DNA from: Fidelibacterota bacterium
GTDB lineage: Bacteria; Fidelibacterota; UBA8477; JABMPR01
Assembly: GCA_030595455.1 (NCBI GenBank)
Contig: JAUVDF010000007.1
Span: 1-14,326 of the forward strand
Reading direction: 5' to 3'
DNA: 14,326 nt
A program made the translations under genes and the position numbers. The notes below the pieces were generated by a model. It did no database searches. It was given only the letters and a program-made list of their open reading frames with translations, and was not told the origin of the DNA. This document shows positions 1 to 7,262 of this stretch, piece after piece. Numbering within the stretch: the first letter of the stretch is position 1; each line of letters opens with the position of its first letter.

Positions 1-1
1 A

Positions 2-496
2 AGCATTAGAGGTTTAGCCAACTTTTCGTATTCAATCCTGATGGATAAGCTATTCAAGTATTTTGATATTACTCCAATCGATGAAGACGATATCATTTTG
101 GGTCATGATCACCGCACGATGATTATGGCCAATGAAGAAGGCAAGCCGGTTTCTTTGAAGCTCAAAGAATCTGCATTCCAGGACCTGAGACATCGTTTAA
201 AGGATCCAATCCTGGCCGAGATGGATACTGTTATACTAGAAGAAATTATCTTAAAGGATATGCTCAACCTGACAAATGAGGATATCCAACATCACAGGTA
301 TATAGAGTATCGCAGAGACATTGATGGATTTTGGGAAGCCTTGAGTAGTGGGAGTCAGGTAGGCTGGATTATGAACTATCCTGACAATGATATCCTATTC
401 GAGATAGGGGGGCGTGGTCTCCGTCTGCCGCAGAAGAGTACTTACTTCTTTCCGAAATTGCCAACTGGAATTGTTTATAGAGAACTCGAGGACTAG
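2..496 (+). CDS. DUF1015 family protein, C-terminal part (5' end outside window)
   Basis: The reading frame is open from base 2, so this is the last 164 codons of a longer gene, not a small protein starting at the ATG at 41. The N-terminal visible stretch (around GLANFSYSI) and the C-terminal motif LPQKSTYFFPKLPTG match my memory of the DUF1015 family, whose members are usually about 400 residues long and cytoplasmic. Their biochemical role is not established, but they are often encoded beside serA in diverse bacteria. The stop at 494-496 is 5 bases before the aminotransferase start, and the SD-like GAGGA for that gene (488-492) lies inside this one, so the genes are probably co-transcribed. 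The start and upstream half cannot be seen. Family assignment is fairly confident; function is unknown beyond the association with serine synthesis. Confidence 0.8.
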   Translation, partial: SIRGLANFSYSILMDKLFKYFDITPIDEDDIILGHDHRTMIMANEEGKPVSLKLKESAFQDLRHRLKDPILAEMDTVILEEIILKDMLNLTNEDIQHHRYIEYRRDIDGFWEALSSGSQVGWIMNYPDNDILFEIGGRGLRLPQKSTYFFPKLPTGIVYRELED

Positions 497-501
497 TCAC
501 G

Positions 502-1575
502 ATGAAACCAAAATTATTTATTCCTGGACCGACCCATGTTGATCAGGAAATTCTGGATGCGATGGCACAATATCCGATTGGCCACAGGACAGCGGATTAC
601 CGTGAGTTGCAATCAAAAGTTGTTGCAGGGATTAAGGAATTTCTATACACAGAACAATCAGTTCTGGTTTCCACCAGTTCAGCTACAGGATTAATGGAGG
701 CGGGTGTTCGCAATCTGAGCAAACAGAAGGTTGCTAATTTTATCTGTGGTGCTTTTTCTAAACGTCAGGCAGACATTACTAAAATTTGTGGCTTGGATCA
801 GGATATCTTTCATGTGGACTGGGGGCATGCAACTACTGCTGAGCAGGTTGAGGAAGCGCTTTCTGCTGCCAGCTATGATCTGGTTACAGTGGTTTTCAAT
901 GAAACTTCTACCGGTGTGATGAATCCCTTGGCTGAGATCGGCGAGGTCGTCAAGCAATATCCTAATACCTTGCTGATGGTAGATGCTGTAAGTGGCATGA
1001 TGGGCGCACCCATTAAAATTGATGAATGGGGCATTGATATGGCCTTAGCCAGTGTACAAAAAGCCTGGGGACTACCACCTGGTTTTGCAGTTATGTCGCT
1101 CTCAGATCGTGCCCTGGAACGTAGTCGGTCTATTCCTGAAGCACAAAAAGGCTTCTATTTTGACTTTGTACGAATGCACAAGGCTGGCGAAAAGTCGCAA
1201 ACAACAGTCACTCCTAGTATCCCGCACTTATATGCCCTGTCTGTTCAATTAGATCGAATTCGCGCAGAAGGTCTGGAAAATCGTTTTACTCGCCATCAAG
1301 CTATGGCTTCAAGAGTCAGAGAATGGGGACGGGATAAATTTGGTCTATATGCAGCACCAGGCTACGAATCCGACACGCTTACTTGCTTTACAAATAAGGC
1401 TGGCCTGGATTTAATAGCGCTCGCTGACAAGATGAAAGCCCGAAATTACCTGATTTCAGGTGGTTATGGCGATCTCAAGGGAAAAACTTTCAGGTTAGCC
1501 CATATGGGTAACCTGCAGATGGAAGATATCAATGATGTACTAAACGTTCTAGACGAGGTGATCGAAGAATTATGA
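502..1575 (+). CDS. Class V PLP-dependent aminotransferase, probable phosphoserine aminotransferase
   Basis: A 357-residue fold-type I, class V aminotransferase, of usual length for the alanine/serine-glyoxylate aminotransferase group. The N-terminal LFIPGPTHVD is the typical opening of that group. Asp161 in VDAVSG should contact the PLP pyridine nitrogen, and Lys187 in ASVQKAWG is the expected Schiff-base lysine. The classical E. coli-type SerC is a different branch, but many bacteria carry this AGXT-like enzyme next to serA, where it is thought to convert 3-phosphohydroxypyruvate plus glutamate to phosphoserine. That role is inferred here from the neighbour serA, which makes the substrate. 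The stop overlaps the serA start (ATGA at 1572-1575), so translation is coupled. The start has GAGGA 9 bases upstream. Alternative: a serine or alanine-glyoxylate aminotransferase. Confidence 0.88.
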   Translation: MKPKLFIPGPTHVDQEILDAMAQYPIGHRTADYRELQSKVVAGIKEFLYTEQSVLVSTSSATGLMEAGVRNLSKQKVANFICGAFSKRQADITKICGLDQDIFHVDWGHATTAEQVEEALSAASYDLVTVVFNETSTGVMNPLAEIGEVVKQYPNTLLMVDAVSGMMGAPIKIDEWGIDMALASVQKAWGLPPGFAVMSLSDRALERSRSIPEAQKGFYFDFVRMHKAGEKSQTTVTPSIPHLYALSVQLDRIRAEGLENRFTRHQAMASRVREWGRDKFGLYAAPGYESDTLTCFTNKAGLDLIALADKMKARNYLISGGYGDLKGKTFRLAHMGNLQMEDINDVLNVLDEVIEEL

Positions 1576-3143
1576 AAAAGGTTCTGATTACAGATGCATT
1601 AGCTGCTTCGGGGAAAGCTGTTTTAGCAGAAGCAGGACTTGAAGTCATTGAAATTCTGGATGGGGATAAAGCTAAAATTAAGGCTGCCCTGCCACAGGTT
1701 GAAGGGTGGATTATCCGCAGTGGAACTACCATTAGACCGGATGATATTAATCAAGCCACGGAATTGAGAGCCATCGGTCGAGCAGGTGTGGGGGTGGACA
1801 ATATTGATATTGAAGCCGCTACGTCCCAGGGTGTGGTTGTGATGAATACACCCGGTGGTAACACTATTTCGGCAGCCGAACATACGATCGCTTTGATGAT
1901 GTCTCTGGCCCGTAACATTCCCACCGGTGACAGCACGATGAAAGCCGGAGCCTGGGAACGGAAAGCATTGATGGGGACCGAACTTAATGGTAAAACCTTG
2001 GGTGTTCTGGGGCTGGGTCGCATTGGACAGGAAGTCGCACGACGAGCATTGGGTTTGCAGATGCAGGTCATTGGCTATGATCCTTATGTATCGCAAGAGC
2101 AACTTGTTGTTCGTGATATCGAGGTCCAAAGCTTGAATGATGTGCTAGAAAAAGCAGATGTTATCACACTCCATCTTCCCAGGAATAAAGACACGCTGAA
2201 CATGATTGGTGCGAAAGAGCTTGAGAGTATGAAATCTTCGGCGATGCTTATTAACTGTGCCCGGGGTGGTCTGGTGAATGAAGCAGAACTGGCTCAAGCC
2301 CTGGATAGTAAGGTGATTGGCGGAGCGGCCTTTGATGTATATACTGAGGAACCTCCTGTAAATAATCCCTTGCTCGCTGCCGAGAATATTGTGTTGACGC
2401 CTCATCTGGGAGCCAGTACCTACGAAGCCGGTGAAAATGTTGCTGTGCAGATTGCCACTCAGATTAAGGATTATCTGCTGCATGATCGGCTGAACAACGC
2501 GATCAATTTACCCATATCTGATATGAGCATTCTCAAGGCAATTGGAGACTCACTAGATTTATCCAGAGAGATCGGTCGCTTGCAACATCCCTTGCATGCA
2601 TCAGCTATTAAATCTATCAGATTAAGCTATAATGGGGATGCTGAGCATATCAAGCCGCTACTCTATTCTGTATTCGGGGGTATTATGCAGCATCGTATTG
2701 ATGGCGTAATTAACCTGATCAATGCCCAGTCTGTTGCCGAATCCAAAGGTATTTCATTAAGTACTTTACATGATCCTGATTTAAGCCATGTTCAGAATGT
2801 GGTTTCAGTCGCAGTAGAATCTGGGGACGGTCTGGTTTGGGAGTTGATGGGCTATACGGATATCCAGGGTGGACATCGTTTGACCAGGGTTAATGATTTT
2901 CACGTTGATGTTTTATTGGATGGTCCATTAATCATGATCATGAATAACGATGTACCCGGTGTTGTTGGTGAGGTAGGAACCTTGCTGGGGAAATTTGGGG
3001 TTAACATCGCTGAATATTCGCTAACACGTCAATCTGGTGAAAATGCACTCTCATTGATCAAGTGTGATTCACAACCTGATGATAAATTACTTGATGAATT
3101 AAAGAGTATTTCTTCCATCAAGGAATGTTATTTTCTGGGGTAG
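1572..3143 (+). CDS. serA: D-3-phosphoglycerate dehydrogenase with ACT domain
   Basis: Catalyses the first step of serine synthesis, NAD-dependent oxidation of 3-phosphoglycerate to 3-phosphohydroxypyruvate, in the cytoplasm. At 523 residues it is the long type. Visible in order are the substrate domain with GRAGVGVDNID (69-79), the Rossmann dinucleotide motif GLGRIG (147-152) with an acidic residue following in GYDPY, and catalytic Arg231 (NCARGG), Glu260 (YTEEPP) and His278 (TPHLGAS). An intervening substrate-binding domain spans about 310-445. A C-terminal ACT domain (about 448-523, containing NNDVPGVVGEVGTLL) normally gives serine feedback inhibition. GAGGTGA at 1555-1561 lies 10 bases before the start, inside the upstream aminotransferase gene, and the two genes overlap by 4 bases. 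No truncation or missing key residue is seen. Confidence 0.95.
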   Translation: MKKVLITDALAASGKAVLAEAGLEVIEILDGDKAKIKAALPQVEGWIIRSGTTIRPDDINQATELRAIGRAGVGVDNIDIEAATSQGVVVMNTPGGNTISAAEHTIALMMSLARNIPTGDSTMKAGAWERKALMGTELNGKTLGVLGLGRIGQEVARRALGLQMQVIGYDPYVSQEQLVVRDIEVQSLNDVLEKADVITLHLPRNKDTLNMIGAKELESMKSSAMLINCARGGLVNEAELAQALDSKVIGGAAFDVYTEEPPVNNPLLAAENIVLTPHLGASTYEAGENVAVQIATQIKDYLLHDRLNNAINLPISDMSILKAIGDSLDLSREIGRLQHPLHASAIKSIRLSYNGDAEHIKPLLYSVFGGIMQHRIDGVINLINAQSVAESKGISLSTLHDPDLSHVQNVVSVAVESGDGLVWELMGYTDIQGGHRLTRVNDFHVDVLLDGPLIMIMNNDVPGVVGEVGTLLGKFGVNIAEYSLTRQSGENALSLIKCDSQPDDKLLDELKSISSIKECYFLG

Positions 3144-3214
3144 GTGAAAACGAATATTTATCCAAACTGGCATGGACAGTTTCAAAGCCAGTGAAATTAT
3201 ATAGAGGTGAACAA

Positions 3215-3616
3215 ATGACTGACGAAACAAAAACCACTGAAGAAGAAGAACCTAAATCAGAGCGTGCATCAAAAATGATGGATGGTATGATGAAAGGTTT
3301 ACGTGAATTCGGTGCCTCCGCCATGGAAAAAGCTGAGGAATTTGGTAAGATTGCTACTGAGAAGGCTGAAGAACTTACCAAGCTTGGTAAGATTAAACTG
3401 GATTTACACCAGTTAAAAAGAAGCCGCACAAAAGAATTAGCCAAACTCGGGGAGTTGGTCATAAGCTTAAGCAAAGCCAAGTTGGCTAAACTGGCCGAGG
3501 ATGAGATGTATATCACACTGACAAAATCGGTCAAAGAGCTGGATGCAGCTATCAAAGCAAAAGAGGACCAGGCCGTGCAGGCAGCCTCTGAGGAAGAAGT
3601 CAAAGCCAAAGGATAA
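3215..3616 (+). CDS. Small charged amphipathic-helix protein, unknown function
   Basis: 133 residues, very rich in Lys, Glu and Ala, with no signal peptide or membrane segment and no Cys. After an acidic N-terminus (residues 1-16) the rest should be almost wholly helical. Residues 36-46 and 47-57 form a tandem 11-residue repeat (AMEKAEEFGKI, ATEKAEELTKL), the periodicity of surface-binding amphipathic helices in phasin-, apolipoprotein- and LEA-like proteins. A second helical stretch (about 58-115) could form a coiled-coil hairpin. I do not recognise a named family. I chose the ATG at 3215 because AGAGGTGA (3203-3210) sits 4 bases before it. The upstream ATG at 3125 lies inside serA and would add 30 residues of unrelated composition. 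It follows serA after 71 bases and precedes a promoter-like site, so it probably ends the serine operon transcript. Confidence 0.75.
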   Translation: MTDETKTTEEEEPKSERASKMMDGMMKGLREFGASAMEKAEEFGKIATEKAEELTKLGKIKLDLHQLKRSRTKELAKLGELVISLSKAKLAKLAEDEMYITLTKSVKELDAAIKAKEDQAVQAASEEEVKAKG

Positions 3617-3635
3617 GGGCTGTTTGTGTGGATAT

Positions 3636-3648
3636 AGTGCTTAGCACT
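3636..3648. repeat. Short perfect inverted repeat in the gap before the M23 gene
   Basis: AGTGCT and AGCACT arms of 6 bases flank a single central T. As a hairpin only 5 pairs are possible and there is no T-run, so it is not a convincing intrinsic terminator. Its placement 26 bases upstream of a promoter-like -35 element is compatible with an operator. Functional relevance is uncertain because short dyads arise by chance. Confidence 0.3.
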
Positions 3649-3673
3649 GAATGCAGCAATACTAGAAAAAGTC

Positions 3674-3702
3674 TTGTTATCAATATTGCACTAGACTATT
3701 AT
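3674..3702 (+). promoter_or_regulatory. Sigma70-like promoter for the M23 peptidase gene
   Basis: TTGTTA (3674-3679) and TATTAT (3697-3702) are separated by 17 bases, each close to the consensus. The site lies in the 128-base gap after the small helical protein and would start a transcript near 3709, about 36 bases before the GTG at 3745. Some FCB lineages use a different consensus, so the call is tentative. Confidence 0.5.
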
Positions 3703-3744
3703 TCACAGACAAAGAGGAACGGGATTAGAACCGCTTCAAGATGA

Positions 3745-4701
3745 GTGGAAGGAAAAGTACTTAGTAGTATGAAAACGGGAGATGGATTTAGATTTTTCCT
3801 GATTAACGACAAAAAGAATAGTGTCAATGAGCTATTCTTTTCCAAGCCGTTGATTTATACCGTAAGCCTTACTATGATGATTACTATCATGGGCTTGGGT
3901 GCTGTCCTGTTCTCAAATTTCTCCGACACCCAATACGGCCTTAAGGTCAAAAGCTTAAAAAATCAGAACAAAGAACTCGTACGCATTATGGAAGACATGA
4001 AAATTCGTCTTGATGATGCAGAGGTGCAATTAACTGAGTTAGTACACCAGGATGAAGCTTTGCGCATATATGCAAATCTTCCCTCTGTTGATGAAGACGT
4101 CAGAGCACTGGGTACTGGTGGTAGTGTGAATGATTTTAGTACAGATTATAGCGATCTGATGCCTGTCACAGATTTAAATATAAATTCGCTTGAAGCTAAT
4201 TTAGCCACTTTAGGTCGTGAAGTTACGCTCCAGCTTAATAGCTACGAACAGATATATTCCAAGCTATCTCAGGATGTGGTCAGGTTAAGGTGTACGCCCG
4301 CTATTGATCCAGTAAATAATCGGGGATATCTAACATCAAGTTTTGGTGTGCGCTCTGATCCTTTTAATGGTAAGCGTAGAATGCATCATGGACAGGACTT
4401 TGGTGTATTAACAGGCACACCTGTCTATGCTACTGCTGATGGAGTTGTCAAGTCTAGAAATAGTCATACTGGCTACGGGCACACGGTCATCCTTAACCAT
4501 GGCTATGGAACGCGAACGATTTACGCCCATTTAAGCCGCTTTGTGGTTAAACAGGGTGAAAAGGTTAAACGTGGGGATTTGATTGCCTATTCTGGTAATT
4601 CAGGTAGAAGTACGGGACCGCATCTCCATTATGAAGTTCGGGTGAATAATATCCCGGTTAATCCACGGCATTACTTCCTGACGAATAAACTCGAACTATA
4701 A
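3745..4701 (+). CDS. Membrane-anchored M23 family metallopeptidase (LytM-type)
   Basis: A putative peptidoglycan endopeptidase, or LytM-type regulator, acting in the periplasm. It has a short cytoplasmic N-terminus, one hydrophobic segment at about residues 35-57, a predicted coiled coil at about 64-110, a linker, and a C-terminal M23 domain (about 194-312). The zinc-site residues are intact: His214 and Asp218 in HHGQD, and His293/His295 in GPHLHYEV, with His262 in YAHLS. An enzymatically active hydrolase is therefore expected. The C-terminus VNPRHYF is typical of the family. The start is uncertain. GTG at 3745 gives 318 residues but lacks a well-placed ribosome-binding site. ATG at 3769 would give 310 residues, and its nearest purine run (AAGGA, 3749-3753) is 15 bases away. 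A terminator follows, so the gene may be monocistronic. Confidence 0.92.
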   Translation: MEGKVLSSMKTGDGFRFFLINDKKNSVNELFFSKPLIYTVSLTMMITIMGLGAVLFSNFSDTQYGLKVKSLKNQNKELVRIMEDMKIRLDDAEVQLTELVHQDEALRIYANLPSVDEDVRALGTGGSVNDFSTDYSDLMPVTDLNINSLEANLATLGREVTLQLNSYEQIYSKLSQDVVRLRCTPAIDPVNNRGYLTSSFGVRSDPFNGKRRMHHGQDFGVLTGTPVYATADGVVKSRNSHTGYGHTVILNHGYGTRTIYAHLSRFVVKQGEKVKRGDLIAYSGNSGRSTGPHLHYEVRVNNIPVNPRHYFLTNKLEL

Positions 4702-4721
4702 GTTGTAATTAAATAATTAAT

Positions 4722-4752
4722 AAAACGTCCGGTTTAACTGGGCGTTTTTTTT
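4722..4752 (+). terminator. Intrinsic terminator after the M23 peptidase gene
   Basis: ACGTCC (4725-4730) pairs with GGGCGT (4740-4745), including one G-U, around a 9-base loop. Flanking A and T bases extend the stem, and a run of eight T residues (4745-4752) follows. It lies 21 bases after the peptidase stop and 45 bases before the CapA start, separating the two genes. Confidence 0.85.
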
Positions 4753-4796
4753 ATCCCGTCATACACACATCTTTGTTGGGATAATTCGGTGAATTG

Positions 4797-5837
4797 ATGA
4801 ACAAAAATCTTAAGCGACTATTTATTATCTTTATAAGCCTGAGTATTGCTTATGGTGCCAACAACGACGGAACTGTTCGCATTCGAGCCGTGGGCGATAT
4901 CATGTTAGGCACAACAACCCCTGATGGTTTCCTGCGTCCCGAGAACAAGGGTAATATTCTCAAGTATATAAATCCATATCTCCAGGATGCTGACCTGACG
5001 ATTGGCAATTTGGAAGGGACCTTATGTGATAGTGGTTCTACAGATAAGTGTGAACCTGATTCACTGGACTGTTATCTCTTCCGCATGCCGGAGCGCTACG
5101 GTCAAGATCTAAAGCAAGCCGGTTTCGATTTTTTATCCCTGGCGAACAACCACGTCGGTGACTTTGGTTCGTATTGTGTTGATAGGAGTGAGTATCTCCT
5201 GGATTCACTGGGTATTGGCTGGTCAGGTCGCCCAGGTACTTTCAGTACGAGGAAAGTCAATGGTGTCAAGGTCGCCTTTGTCGCCTTTCATAGTGGTGGC
5301 AACTGCAACAGCTCCCTGAATCTACCGCTAGCGATTGATTTTGTCTCCGACTTAAAAGCTGAGCACGACCTGGTGATTGTCTCTGTGCATGGTGGAGCTG
5401 AAGGTCTGGCTGCTATGACATTACCGGATAGTATGGAAATTTATATGGGGGAGAAACGCGGTAATATGCGAGAATTTGCCCATGAACTGATCGATGCCGG
5501 TGCAGACCTTATCCTTGGGCACGGTCCCCATATCGCCAGGGCTATGGAAGTGTATCAGGGGAAGCTGATTGCCTACTCACTGGCTAACTTTGCAACTTAT
5601 GGACGCTTTAATCTCCAGGCAGATAGACGTTTTGGAGCTATCCTTGAACTGGAGCTGACCAAATCTGGTGTAATGACCAGAGCTGAAATCATTTCAACGG
5701 AACAAAAATACTGGGGTGTCCCATTCCTGGATCGGGAACACCGGTTTACATTCCTGGTTGACTCACTCTCTCAAGCTGATCTTCCGGGATCTGGAGCCCG
5801 CTTTCAACCAACAGGACGCTTGATTCTGGAAAAATGA
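4797..5837 (+). CDS. Exported CapA-family metallophosphatase-like protein
   Basis: A 346-residue protein with an N-terminal signal peptide (basic MNKNLKR, hydrophobic stretch to about residue 19, likely cleaved near AYG-AN). The rest matches the CapA/PGA_cap family, which has a calcineurin-like metallophosphoesterase fold. Motifs are GDIMLG (33-38, Asp34), GNLEGTL (70-76), LANNHVGDFG (115-124), VSVHGGAE (195-202), GHGPHIARAME (241-251) and YSLANF. CapA was named for poly-gamma-glutamate capsule synthesis, but no capBC partner is visible and most family members have untested roles. Five cysteines (77, 85, 92, 127, 170) in an exported protein could form disulfides. Start choice: ATG at 4797 with GGTGA at 4788-4792. 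A TTG directly in front (4794) is less likely. A terminator precedes it and a promoter follows, so it may stand alone. I saw no convincing promoter of its own. Confidence 0.88.
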   Translation: MNKNLKRLFIIFISLSIAYGANNDGTVRIRAVGDIMLGTTTPDGFLRPENKGNILKYINPYLQDADLTIGNLEGTLCDSGSTDKCEPDSLDCYLFRMPERYGQDLKQAGFDFLSLANNHVGDFGSYCVDRSEYLLDSLGIGWSGRPGTFSTRKVNGVKVAFVAFHSGGNCNSSLNLPLAIDFVSDLKAEHDLVIVSVHGGAEGLAAMTLPDSMEIYMGEKRGNMREFAHELIDAGADLILGHGPHIARAMEVYQGKLIAYSLANFATYGRFNLQADRRFGAILELELTKSGVMTRAEIISTEQKYWGVPFLDREHRFTFLVDSLSQADLPGSGARFQPTGRLILEK

Positions 5838-5852
5838 CAATTACTCTGCTAG

Positions 5853-5880
5853 TTGTTAATAGCCTTGTAGGACCTATACT
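5853..5880 (+). promoter_or_regulatory. Sigma70-like promoter for the miaB-lapAB-selC unit
   Basis: TTGTTA (5853-5858) and TATACT (5875-5880) are separated by 16 bases, with an AT-rich stretch just downstream. The -35 hexamer is identical to that of the candidate promoter upstream of the M23 gene. Transcription would begin near 5887, giving a leader of about 55 bases before the proposed miaB start at 5942. It is the only good promoter I see ahead of the five-gene block. Confidence 0.55.
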
Positions 5881-5927
5881 GTAAAAATATATTCGCTGTT
5901 GGTTAAAACGGGGTCAACGTACTTGTA

Positions 5928-5932
5928 AGAGG
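5928..5932 (+). promoter_or_regulatory. Ribosome-binding site that decides the miaB start
   Basis: AGAGG (part of AAGAGGAAAAAA) is the only good Shine-Dalgarno match in the miaB leader. It is 9 bases before an in-frame ATA at 5942 but 54 bases before the first ATG (5987), so it supports initiation at ATA. Confidence 0.6.
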
Positions 5933-5941
5933 AAAAAAGTT

Positions 5942-7255
5942 ATAAACTCACCCAAAAAATATTTTATCGAAACCTATGGTTGCCAAATGAATGAATACGA
6001 TTCTGAATTGGTGGCTGGTCTCTTAGAAAAACAAAATTATACCAGGGCTGATTCATCTGCAGATGCTCAACTCATTCTGCTCAACACCTGCTCGGTCAGA
6101 GAACACGCAGAAGAAAAAATTCATGCGCGCTTGAGCAATCTTAAGGTCTTTAAAGATAAAGACCCAGAAGTCAAGATAGGTGTGTTGGGTTGCATGGCTC
6201 AGAATCTTAAAGAGGCTATTCTGGAGAGTGAACCTTATGTAGATATCATACTGGGTCCTGACTCTTACCGTCGTCTTCCCAAACTGCTCTCAGAGCCTGA
6301 AATAGCTCCTGAAAATGCAGTGGATACCAAACTTAGCCGCATGGAGGTCTATGATGATCTCTTCCCAGCTCGGCGAGAGGGGATTAATGCCTGGATTTCC
6401 ATTATGCGTGGCTGTGATAAATTCTGTACCTTCTGCATCGTTCCATTTACCAGGGGGAGAGAACGCAGTCGATCCATTAAAAGTATTGTTGAAGAAGTAG
6501 AACAGATTCGTGATGATGGTTTTCGGGAGGTCACCCTTTTGGGCCAGAATGTGAATTCGTTTCAGCATGAGGGTCAGCGTTTTCATGAACTCTTGCTTGA
6601 AGTGGCCAAGATCGAAGGGATTGAGCGGATCCGCTATACTTCACCCCATCCTCAGGATTTTGATGATGACCTGATCAAGGTCCATATTGAAAATCCAAAA
6701 ATATGTAACCATATTCATTTTCCATTACAGGCTGGCAGCGATCCAGTGCTTGAACGAATGAATCGGACCTACACGAAGCAGCACTTTCTGGATCTTGCTA
6801 ACAAAATGCGGGAGCAGATTCCTGGACTGGCTATTAGTACGGATATGATTGTTGGTTTTCCAGGTGAAACTGAGGCTGATTTTCAAGAAACCCTGGATGT
6901 GATGCGGCAAGTGCAATTTGACGCGGCTTTTACCTTTAAATACTCTTCCAGACCTGGTACCAAAGCGGCTGAATTCACGGATACTGTCTCAGAAGCAGAT
7001 AAACAGGACCGTCTGGAGCGTATGATTAAGCTGCAGAGAGAACATACCCTGCTCAGGAACAGGCAGCATATTGGTGAAACTCAGCAAGTCCTGGTAGAAA
7101 AAGATTCAAAAAAATCAGAAAAACAACATCAAGGTAGAACAAGGTCCAATAAAATTGTTATATTTGATAAAGCCGGCGAAAAACCGGGTGATTTGGTTAC
7201 CGTTAAAATTGTTGACGCACAAGGGATCACCCTGTTTGGTCACATCGTAGATTGA
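5942..7255 (+). CDS. miaB: tRNA-2-methylthio-N6-dimethylallyladenosine synthase, apparent ATA start
   Basis: A radical-SAM methylthiotransferase that adds the 2-methylthio group to i6A37 of tRNAs reading UNN codons. The order is: N-terminal UPF0004 domain with three cluster cysteines (Cys14 in YGCQMN, Cys50 in NTCSVRE, Cys84 in LGCMAQ); radical-SAM CxxxCxxC (Cys158, Cys162, Cys165 in RGCDKFCTFC); and a C-terminal TRAM domain (about 370-437). The first ATG is at 5987, after Cys14, so starting there would remove a cluster ligand. Upstream the frame is open back to a TAA at 5882 and contains no ATG, GTG, TTG or CTG. ATA at 5942, 9 bases after AGAGG, gives 437 residues beginning (M)NSPKKYFIETYGCQMN, a normal MiaB N-terminus. 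Family identity is near certain. The start codon is inference, and a sequence error (ATG read as ATA) is possible. Confidence 0.93.
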   Translation: MNSPKKYFIETYGCQMNEYDSELVAGLLEKQNYTRADSSADAQLILLNTCSVREHAEEKIHARLSNLKVFKDKDPEVKIGVLGCMAQNLKEAILESEPYVDIILGPDSYRRLPKLLSEPEIAPENAVDTKLSRMEVYDDLFPARREGINAWISIMRGCDKFCTFCIVPFTRGRERSRSIKSIVEEVEQIRDDGFREVTLLGQNVNSFQHEGQRFHELLLEVAKIEGIERIRYTSPHPQDFDDDLIKVHIENPKICNHIHFPLQAGSDPVLERMNRTYTKQHFLDLANKMREQIPGLAISTDMIVGFPGETEADFQETLDVMRQVQFDAAFTFKYSSRPGTKAAEFTDTVSEADKQDRLERMIKLQREHTLLRNRQHIGETQQVLVEKDSKKSEKQHQGRTRSNKIVIFDKAGEKPGDLVTVKIVDAQGITLFGHIVD

Positions 7256-7262
7256 GGGAGCA

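Noticed and set aside
1623..2129. 168-codon open frame on the - strand inside serA
   Set aside because: Product is rich in His, Asn and Cys with no recognisable domain. It is a shadow of serA, whose motifs are intact.
3125..3214. Upstream ATG at 3125 as start of the small helical protein
   Set aside because: It lies inside the end of serA, adds 30 residues of different composition and lacks a ribosome-binding site, while the ATG at 3215 has AGAGGTGA just upstream.
3118..3609. 163-codon open frame on the - strand
   Set aside because: It is the exact antisense of the Lys/Glu/Ala-rich small protein. Its Ser/Leu/Ala-rich product is the expected mirror of that composition, and there is no ribosome-binding site.
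3617..3673. Possible terminator after the small helical protein
   Set aside because: The only dyad (3636-3648) has a 5-bp stem at most and no following T-run.
5835..5849. CapA stop TGA as a possible selenocysteine codon, given selC nearby
   Set aside because: Read-through would add only four residues (Gln-Leu-Leu-Cys) before TAG, there is no evident SECIS hairpin, and the protein is already full length for its family.
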